Part shown: one piece after another, positions 24,600 through 28,041 of the stretch | Layout: every line of letters begins with the position of its first letter | How positions within the stretch are numbered: position 1 is the first letter of the stretch | Assembly: GCA_964497635.1 (NCBI GenBank) | Contig: CAZCDB010000015.1 | Location: 1 to 28,041, forward strand | Length of the DNA: 28,041 nucleotides | Origin: CAMDWQ01 sp964497635 | Lineage (GTDB): Bacteria > Omnitrophota > Gorgyraeia > 2-02-FULL-51-18 | Reading direction: 5' to 3' | Translations under genes and position numbers: made by a program | The notes under the pieces: generated by a model | Database searches by the model: none | The model's input: the letters and a program-made list of their open reading frames with translations, nothing else | Told to the model about the DNA's origin: nothing

Positions 24600-25589
24600 T
24601 TATCTCCTAGTCAGAATAGCGGAACGACGCACAGAAAAAACAACAACACCCTTTCGGGAATCCTTGATAATTTTATTGACCTTGGATAAAGGCAGATAGC
24701 GCGTGGACTCTTCATTCACAGCCGAAACAAGATCCCCTTCTTTAAGACCTGCAGCGGCGGCAGGCCCCCCAGAATCTATTTTTTCAACGGTTGTGCCTTG
24801 CTGGTCTAGCTTGAGCTTCATTCCCAAGTTATTGGAAAATTCTCCAAACTTCACCTTCTTAACTTTAATCATGCGCTCATATTCGAGGGAAAAACTAGAA
24901 TAGCGAGGAGCCAACATTTTTTGAACGATCACTTCAAGACTCAGATAGCGTAGAGACTCTCCATCCATCCCCACCAAGCGATCCCCGCGCTTCATTCCTG
25001 CCAGAAGAGCATCGGACTTCATCCCCACTTCTCCGGCATAAACCCAGTCTCCGCGCTTGACCAAAACCAATCCTGAATTTTTACGCAGAGTGCTGGCATT
25101 TTGCGAAATCTGTTTTTTTTCTCCGGGCACCAGAACACTCCCCTGCCCCCAGGAATCATAAATCTGTTGCTGTTTATCCATTTCGCTCTGAGGACCTTCC
25201 GTGGATGCCGCCCAAAAACGACTCTTCATCGCACTGGCGGCTTTTTTGGCTTCGTCAAACTCAGGATTTAGATCTAAGGCTTTTTGATAATACGCCAGAG
25301 CTTCGCCATATTTTCTTTCGGCTTCGTAGGCCCGGCCGATTTGCATAAAATTCTGTTCGGGCTCATCGTACTGAATGCTTTTGATCCCGCTCAAAAGGAT
25401 GGGAATCTCCCCTTTTTCTGTACTTAAAATGATGCGGTCCGCGTGATTTTCAACGACAAGACCTTTGATCTCTTTGTTATTTTTTAGCTGAATGGTATCG
25501 GCAAAAACAGGGGTGAGAATAGCGCTGGAGGAAAATAAAAAACCTCCAAAAAATAAAAAAATAAAAATTCTTGGTCGAGTCAAATCCAT
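24600..25589 (-). CDS. Secreted or periplasmic protein with TPR and two PDZ-like domains
   Basis: From the ATG at 25589 the protein (329 residues) starts with a hydrophobic signal segment (RIFIFLFFGGFLFSSSAI) ending near VFA-DT. A small beta-barrel-like segment follows (IQLKNNKEIKGLVVENHADR). Then comes a TPR unit (FMQIGRAYEAERKYGEALAY) and two PDZ-like domains, the second ending a clear ligand-groove pattern (NLGMKLKLDQQGTTVEKIDS then GPAAAAGLKEGDLVSAVN). No protease catalytic triad is seen, so it is probably an adaptor, not an HtrA or Ctp protease. The open frame extends to a GTG at 25664, but the signal peptide argues for 25589. It is paired with the HAMP protein. Confidence 0.75.
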   Translation of the reverse strand: MDLTRPRIFIFLFFGGFLFSSSAILTPVFADTIQLKNNKEIKGLVVENHADRIILSTEKGEIPILLSGIKSIQYDEPEQNFMQIGRAYEAERKYGEALAYYQKALDLNPEFDEAKKAASAMKSRFWAASTEGPQSEMDKQQQIYDSWGQGSVLVPGEKKQISQNASTLRKNSGLVLVKRGDWVYAGEVGMKSDALLAGMKRGDRLVGMDGESLRYLSLEVIVQKMLAPRYSSFSLEYERMIKVKKVKFGEFSNNLGMKLKLDQQGTTVEKIDSGGPAAAAGLKEGDLVSAVNEESTRYLPLSKVNKIIKDSRKGVVVFSVRRSAILTRR

Positions 25590-25684
25590 GATTGAGTGGA
25601 TACCGCCCCATGCGCATTTAATATAAAAAAATAAACAACTGCTAACTTTTAAATAAGCTAGCACACTATATATTGTATGCTAAC

Positions 25685-25723
25685 AGAAAAGAAACCCCCA
25701 TGCAATTAAAATGGGGGGTTTTT
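25685..25723 (-). terminator. Intrinsic terminator after the small secreted-protein gene
   Basis: On the minus strand a hairpin CCCCCCAT...ATGGGGG (arms at about 25712-25718 and 25694-25700) is followed by TTTCTTTT. It starts right after the TAG stop and the 18-bp shared repeat end. The A-run on the other side could make it work in both directions. The remaining bases up to 25590 are A/T-rich, with a weak inverted repeat at 25659-25682 (tagcacac / gtatgcta) and no clear promoter. Confidence 0.75.
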
Positions 25724-25736
25724 CAGCAGACTGCTA
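25719..25736. repeat. 18-bp repeat end shared with the ftsL-ftsI element
   Basis: The sequence tttttcagcagactgcta is identical to 22131-22148. As there, its last three bases are the reverse complement of the stop codon TAG of the gene it follows. The rest of the palindromic element is missing here and is replaced by the terminator hairpin, so this looks like a solo end or remnant. Confidence 0.75.
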
Positions 25737-25997
25737 GTACTTAGGGGTCTCGGCTTTTTCGCGGGCAAAAGGACCCGCGCCAGCCATATGATCTTTGGCG
25801 CGGAAGGATTGTTCGGGAGAAGAATAGCCTCGGTCATAAATTCCAGCAACACGATTAAGGCTATCCGCATCATCAAAATCTTCTGTGGAAACTGAAAATG
25901 GGTCCGTTTTGAGTTCTTTTTTTGGGCTATTGGTTTCTTGGGCCAACGCCAAAGAACCGTTCGCTAGAAAAAGAAAGGCTAAAAAAAATATTTTCAT
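25734..25997 (-). CDS. Small secreted protein of unknown function
   Basis: This 87-codon gene has an ATG with CGGAGA about 8 nt upstream and a clear signal peptide (MKIFFLAFLFLANGSLALA, then QE). The mature part (about 67 residues) is hydrophilic and acidic in its first half (STEDFDDADSLNRVAGIYDR), with no Cys. I do not recognise the family. The terminator of rnpB ends only about 15 bp before the start, so it has no room for its own promoter in the gap. Its TAG stop lies in the shared 18-bp repeat end, followed by a terminator. Confidence 0.65.
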   Translation of the reverse strand: MKIFFLAFLFLANGSLALAQETNSPKKELKTDPFSVSTEDFDDADSLNRVAGIYDRGYSSPEQSFRAKDHMAGAGPFAREKAETPKY

Positions 25998-26012
25998 TTA
26001 GAAAATCTCCGA

Positions 26013-26066
26013 TTAAAAAACCACCCCTTGCCTGCACTTCGTTTTCACGAGACAAACAAGGGGTGG
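26013..26066 (-). terminator. Intrinsic terminator downstream of rnpB
   Basis: On the minus strand CCACCCCTTG (26066-26057) pairs perfectly with CAAGGGGTGG (26030-26021), followed by TTTTTTAA. It lies 8 bp past the P1 stem of RNase P RNA and directly before the Shine-Dalgarno of the small secreted gene. It probably ends the rnpB transcript, with read-through feeding the next gene. Confidence 0.88.
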
Positions 26067-26073
26067 GGCTTCT

Positions 26074-26539
26074 ACAGATCTATAAGCCGGGTTCTGTCCC
26101 CCTGTCGCTGCAAAGCGGCTGGAGGGATGATCATCTATCTAGCCCTGACATTACTGTCAGAATCTTGGGTGCCTTACAGCACCCTCTAGCAGTCTACCCG
26201 AGAATCCAACGGACGAGCCGCCCGTGTCTGCTCATACTGTGCAGCACTCTTCCCCTATTTGACCTTGCTCCGCATGGAGATTGCCCGTTTCACNNNNNNN
26301 NNNNNNNNNNNNNNNNNNNNNNNNNNNNNNNNNNNNNNNNNNNNNNNNNNNNNNNNNNNNNNNNNNNNNNNNNNNNNNNNNNNNNNNNNNNNNTCGTCTC
26401 TGCTGCTCTAATCCTATCACCGTTTTCACGATGACGATGGGTGTTACCCACCATGCCGCTCTTGGAGCCCGGACTTTCCTCCACGCCTATTCCAAAGTCA
26501 AGTTGACTTAAGAATAGGCGGGGCGATCATCCGATCTGT
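26074..26539 (-). ncRNA. rnpB: RNase P RNA, bacterial class A (internal assembly gap)
   Basis: The catalytic RNA of RNase P removes 5' leaders from pre-tRNAs. On the minus strand the 5' part has the conserved GGAGGAAAGTCCGGGCTCC near 26465-26483, and GGAGCAAGGTCAAATAGGGG follows the gap. The L15 segment GGGTAG that pairs with tRNA CCA is present (26194-26199), and the 3' hallmark ACAGAACCCGGCTTATAG precedes the P1 strand. P1 forms from ACAGATC (26539-26533) and GATCTGT (26080-26074), so the 5' end overlaps the last 13 bp of rnhA. 366 known bases plus 100 Ns are seen. By comparison with E. coli the gap covers P12-P14, about 80-90 nt. Confidence 0.93.
26294..26393. other. Assembly gap (100 N) inside rnpB
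   Basis: Exactly 100 unknown bases in the P12-P14 region of RNase P RNA. Conserved blocks on both sides are in the right order, so the contigs are joined correctly. The real missing length is probably near 80-90 nt (inferred from E. coli). Confidence 0.97.
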
Positions 26540-26949
26540 AAAAAATTGTTGTCTAAAGCTTCGTTGGCGGCGGCGTCCGCGAGCTTATTGTTTTCCCGAG
26601 GAACATGGTTGACGGAGACTTTTTTAAGTCCTTGCTTTAAATGCGTCACCAATAGAGAGAGTCGCTTTAAAGTCTCGTCTTTTATTTTATACTCACCGCT
26701 AAACTGTTTGGCCACAAGCTCACTGTCTGTATAGACTTGTAACTCATCAATACGAAGTATGATAGCCTCCTGAAGGGCAAAAATCAAGGCGTAGTACTCT
26801 GCGATATTGTTGGTTGCATTTCCGATTCGAACTGAAAGAGTTTTGAGGATTTTTTGGTTTTCATCCTGAAAAACGACTCCCAAGGCTGCGGGTCCCGGGT
26901 TTCCACGAGAAGCGCCATCGACATATGCGATTGCTTTTTTGGCAGACAT
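26527..26949 (-). CDS. rnhA: Ribonuclease HI
   Basis: RNase HI cuts the RNA strand of RNA-DNA hybrids. The 140-residue protein has the full acidic catalytic set: Asp11 in YVDGASRGNPG, Glu51 in NNIAEYYAL, Asp75 in VYTDSELV and Asp125 in NKLADAAANEAL. It lacks the basic protrusion of E. coli RNase HI, like the short archaeal/Bacillus-type enzymes. It lies 13 bp after the zinc-ribbon gene, and its last codons double as the 5' strand of the rnpB P1 stem. A zinc-ribbon protein next to an RNase H-domain gene is also known in mycobacteria. Confidence 0.95.
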   Translation of the reverse strand: MSAKKAIAYVDGASRGNPGPAALGVVFQDENQKILKTLSVRIGNATNNIAEYYALIFALQEAIILRIDELQVYTDSELVAKQFSGEYKIKDETLKRLSLLVTHLKQGLKKVSVNHVPRENNKLADAAANEALDNNFLQIG

Positions 26950-26962
26950 AATTTTTGTGTTT

Positions 26963-27679
26963 TTACGGCGCCCAGTAAAGCATGCGCGCGCAGGACTCGC
27001 AGGTCAAAAACTTTTCCTGCATCCTCGCTTCGTTCACCACTTGTGGGGGTAGGCCGATATTACAGCCTCCGCAGGAGTTATTACGAATCGGCGCGATGGC
27101 CAACCCTTCCCTGCTTTTTAGGAGTCTCTCGTATTGGGGAAGAATTTTGGGGTCAATGTTAGGAACAAAAACTTTTCTCTTTTCTTCAAAAACCTGAATC
27201 GCTGATTGTATTTCCGTGGCGCGCTGGTTCAAAACATCCAGCTGAGCCTTGTATTTTTTTTCTTCCGTCAGAAGAAATTCCTTCTCCTTCTGAACTTTTG
27301 CCTTGGCGGCTTCGACCGCGTCAAACGTTTTTAAAATTTCTTCTTCTAAAAGAGAATCGTCTGCCTTCAGTCCTTTAATCTCAAGCTCCATCGCTTGATA
27401 CTCTTTGTTGGATTTAAGAGAATAGAGCTGGCCTTGAAGCTTTTTTACTTTTTCTTCCTTGGAACCCAAATCCATTTCAAGATTTTTCTGTCTTACCTGA
27501 ATATTTTTTAGCTCTTCCTCCGCGGCTTTTAAAACGGTCTTTTTAGAATCAAAATTGCGGTCGGCTTCTTTTTTGATCTCTGGGTGGGTTTCGAGCTCCT
27601 TTTTCAAAGAATAAATATCAGAGTCGATGGTTTGAAGCTCTGCAAGAATCTTAATTTGTTCACTTACAATTGTTGGCAT
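26963..27679 (-). CDS. Coiled-coil C4-type zinc-ribbon protein (HP0958/CT398 family)
   Basis: The 238-residue product is a long alpha-helical coiled coil (about 1-170, rich in Lys and Glu, with KLQGQLYSLKSNKEYQAMEL). It is followed by a zinc ribbon with two CxxC pairs, NNSCGGCNIGLPPQ and FLTCESCARMLYW. This is the DUF164/zf-RING_7 family; Helicobacter HP0958 binds RpoN and a flagellin mRNA, and Chlamydia CT398 is similar. The biochemical role in most bacteria is unknown; nucleic-acid binding is likely. The ATG at 27679 has GGGGA 7 nt upstream. It starts only 24 bp from the tRNA-derived palindrome, leaving little space for a promoter. Confidence 0.9.
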   Translation of the reverse strand: MPTIVSEQIKILAELQTIDSDIYSLKKELETHPEIKKEADRNFDSKKTVLKAAEEELKNIQVRQKNLEMDLGSKEEKVKKLQGQLYSLKSNKEYQAMELEIKGLKADDSLLEEEILKTFDAVEAAKAKVQKEKEFLLTEEKKYKAQLDVLNQRATEIQSAIQVFEEKRKVFVPNIDPKILPQYERLLKSREGLAIAPIRNNSCGGCNIGLPPQVVNEARMQEKFLTCESCARMLYWAP

Positions 27680-27703
27680 TCATTTCCCCAATCATTGCAT
27701 ATT

Positions 27704-27886
27704 TGGGTACGACAGGGCTAGGCGCCTCCAGCCTGTTAAACGACTTGATTCGCTCGCTTACGCTCGCGGATCAAGTCAGCAGGCTTTCGGTCGGCCAGCC
27801 GCCACGTCAATGGTAGCGACTGCTTCCATAGGTCGCAGTCGCCCTTTATGAAGTGACGTGGCTCCTATCGAGCCCTGTCGTACCCA
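27704..27886. repeat. 183-bp nested palindrome with ends copied from tRNA-Val 3' end
   Basis: The ends tgggtacgacagggct (27704-27719) and agccctgtcgtaccca (27871-27886) are perfect 16-bp inverted repeats, and each equals the 3' end of the adjacent tRNA-Val. Inside are two hairpins. One pairs gacttgat (27742-27749) with atcaagtc (27770-27777), with further pairing on both sides. The other pairs gccacgtca (27801-27809) with tgacgtggc (27854-27862) and, inside it, gcgactgc (27816-27823) with gcagtcgc (27835-27842). There is no open reading frame or transposase. It looks like a small non-autonomous element linked to the tRNA gene. Confidence 0.8.
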
Positions 27887-27918
27887 TAATTAAACTATCG
27901 TGGGTACGACAGGGCTCG
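27869..27918. repeat. 18-bp perfect inverted repeat pairing the tRNA-Val 3' end with its copy
   Basis: cgagccctgtcgtaccca (27869-27886) is the exact reverse complement of 27901-27918, the last 18 bases of tRNA-Val; the loop is 14 nt. In a read-through transcript this hairpin would compete with the acceptor and T-stem pairing of the tRNA, or act as a processing or termination signal. Confidence 0.85.
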
Positions 27919-27974
27919 AACCTGTGACCTCGTCGATGTGAACGACGCGCTCTAACCAACTGAGCTACGCACCC
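27901..27974 (-). tRNA. tRNA-Val (anticodon CAC)
   Basis: A full cloverleaf of 74 nt is seen on the minus strand. The acceptor GGGTGCG pairs with CGTACCC (one G-U). The D-arm is GCTC...GAGC, the anticodon stem CGTCG/CGACG has loop TTCACAT, and the T-arm is ACAGG-TTCGAGC-CCTGT with discriminator A. Anticodon CAC reads the GUG valine codon. CCA is not encoded (the next bases read CGA), so it must be added by the CCA-adding enzyme. Confidence 0.95.
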
Positions 27975-27997
27975 TACAAATGTACCTTTTAAATAAG

Positions 27998-28041
27998 TGG
28001 GCCCGGCTGGACTTGAACCAGCGACCCGCTGATTATGAGTC
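27998..28041 (-). tRNA. Partial tRNA with CAT anticodon, probably tRNA-Ile2
   Basis: The 3' half of a tRNA is cut by the window edge. Visible are anticodon loop CTCATAA, stem TCAGC, variable loop, T-arm GCTGG-TTCAAGT-CCAGC and acceptor strand CGGGCCC with discriminator A; CCA is not encoded. The T-arm block GGTCGCTGGTTCAAGTCCAG matches E. coli tRNA-Ile2 (CAT, lysidine-modified) better than elongator tRNA-Met, from memory. Without the 5' half, Met cannot be excluded. It lies 23 bp upstream of tRNA-Val. Confidence 0.8.

Noticed and set aside
26191..26200. Loss of the GGU motif in RNase P RNA L15, as expected in some lineages whose tRNAs do not encode CCA
   Set aside because: Neither tRNA here encodes CCA, but GGGTAG is present in the right context on the minus strand, so the L15 contact appears intact.
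1..28041. Plus-strand open frames opposite the large genes
   Set aside because: All are shadows of convincing minus-strand genes, without recognisable motifs, ribosome-binding sites or sensible spacing.
1..28041. CRISPR array, toxin-antitoxin pair, transposase or integrase genes
   Set aside because: None was found; repeats present are palindromes or single pairs and no regularly spaced array occurs.

Overview
The window is a chromosomal block from a Gram-negative, meso-DAP peptidoglycan-building bacterium, with every recognisable gene on the minus strand. MurE carries the DNPR motif of meso-diaminopimelate ligases, and LptE and BamD-like proteins imply an outer membrane. A secreted protein carries the N-terminal phrase TYYPSPYGSYQRLR, which I associate from memory with Candidatus Omnitrophota and related uncultured lineages; this placement is an inference. 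Two 100-N runs (3483-3582 and 26294-26393) show that this is a scaffolded draft or metagenome assembly.

Reading in the direction of transcription (right to left), the window opens with a cut-off CAT-anticodon tRNA (probably tRNA-Ile2), tRNA-Val(CAC), and a 183-bp nested palindrome whose ends copy the tRNA-Val 3' end. Next come a coiled-coil C4 zinc-ribbon protein, RNase HI, the RNase P RNA (split by an assembly gap, its P1 stem overlapping the rnhA stop), a terminator, a small secreted protein and a second terminator. A TPR/double-PDZ protein and a two-TM HAMP protein follow.

The centre is a nearly complete dcw cluster: mraZ, a 67-codon unknown gene, rsmH, ftsL, ftsI, murE, murF, mraY, murD, ftsW, murG, a single ORF encoding MurC-MurB-Ddl, ftsQ and a degenerate ftsA-like gene. 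A consensus-like sigma-70 promoter and two 10-bp direct repeats resembling MraZ boxes precede mraZ. Most junctions are ATGA, GTGA or TAATG overlaps, so the genes are probably translationally coupled. A palindromic repeat sits between ftsL and ftsI. No ftsZ follows ftsA; the riboflavin genes ribBA, ribH, nusB, ribD and ribE follow instead, with gaps of 12 bp or less or overlaps and no visible terminator. A roughly 20-kb division, wall and riboflavin transcript is therefore plausible.

After ribE come the secreted TYYPSPYGSY protein (interrupted by a gap), then a BamD-like TPR protein, LptE and HolA. The left 371 bp hold no gene but contain a 189-bp imperfect palindrome bracketed by 24-bp direct repeats.

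The points most worth a second look are the MurC-MurB-Ddl triple fusion, the FtsA homologue that has lost its nucleotide-binding motifs with no ftsZ beside it, the tRNA-derived palindrome, the repeat end that supplies the stop codon of two unrelated genes, and the TYYPSPYGSY protein with a phage-structural-like C-terminal domain.
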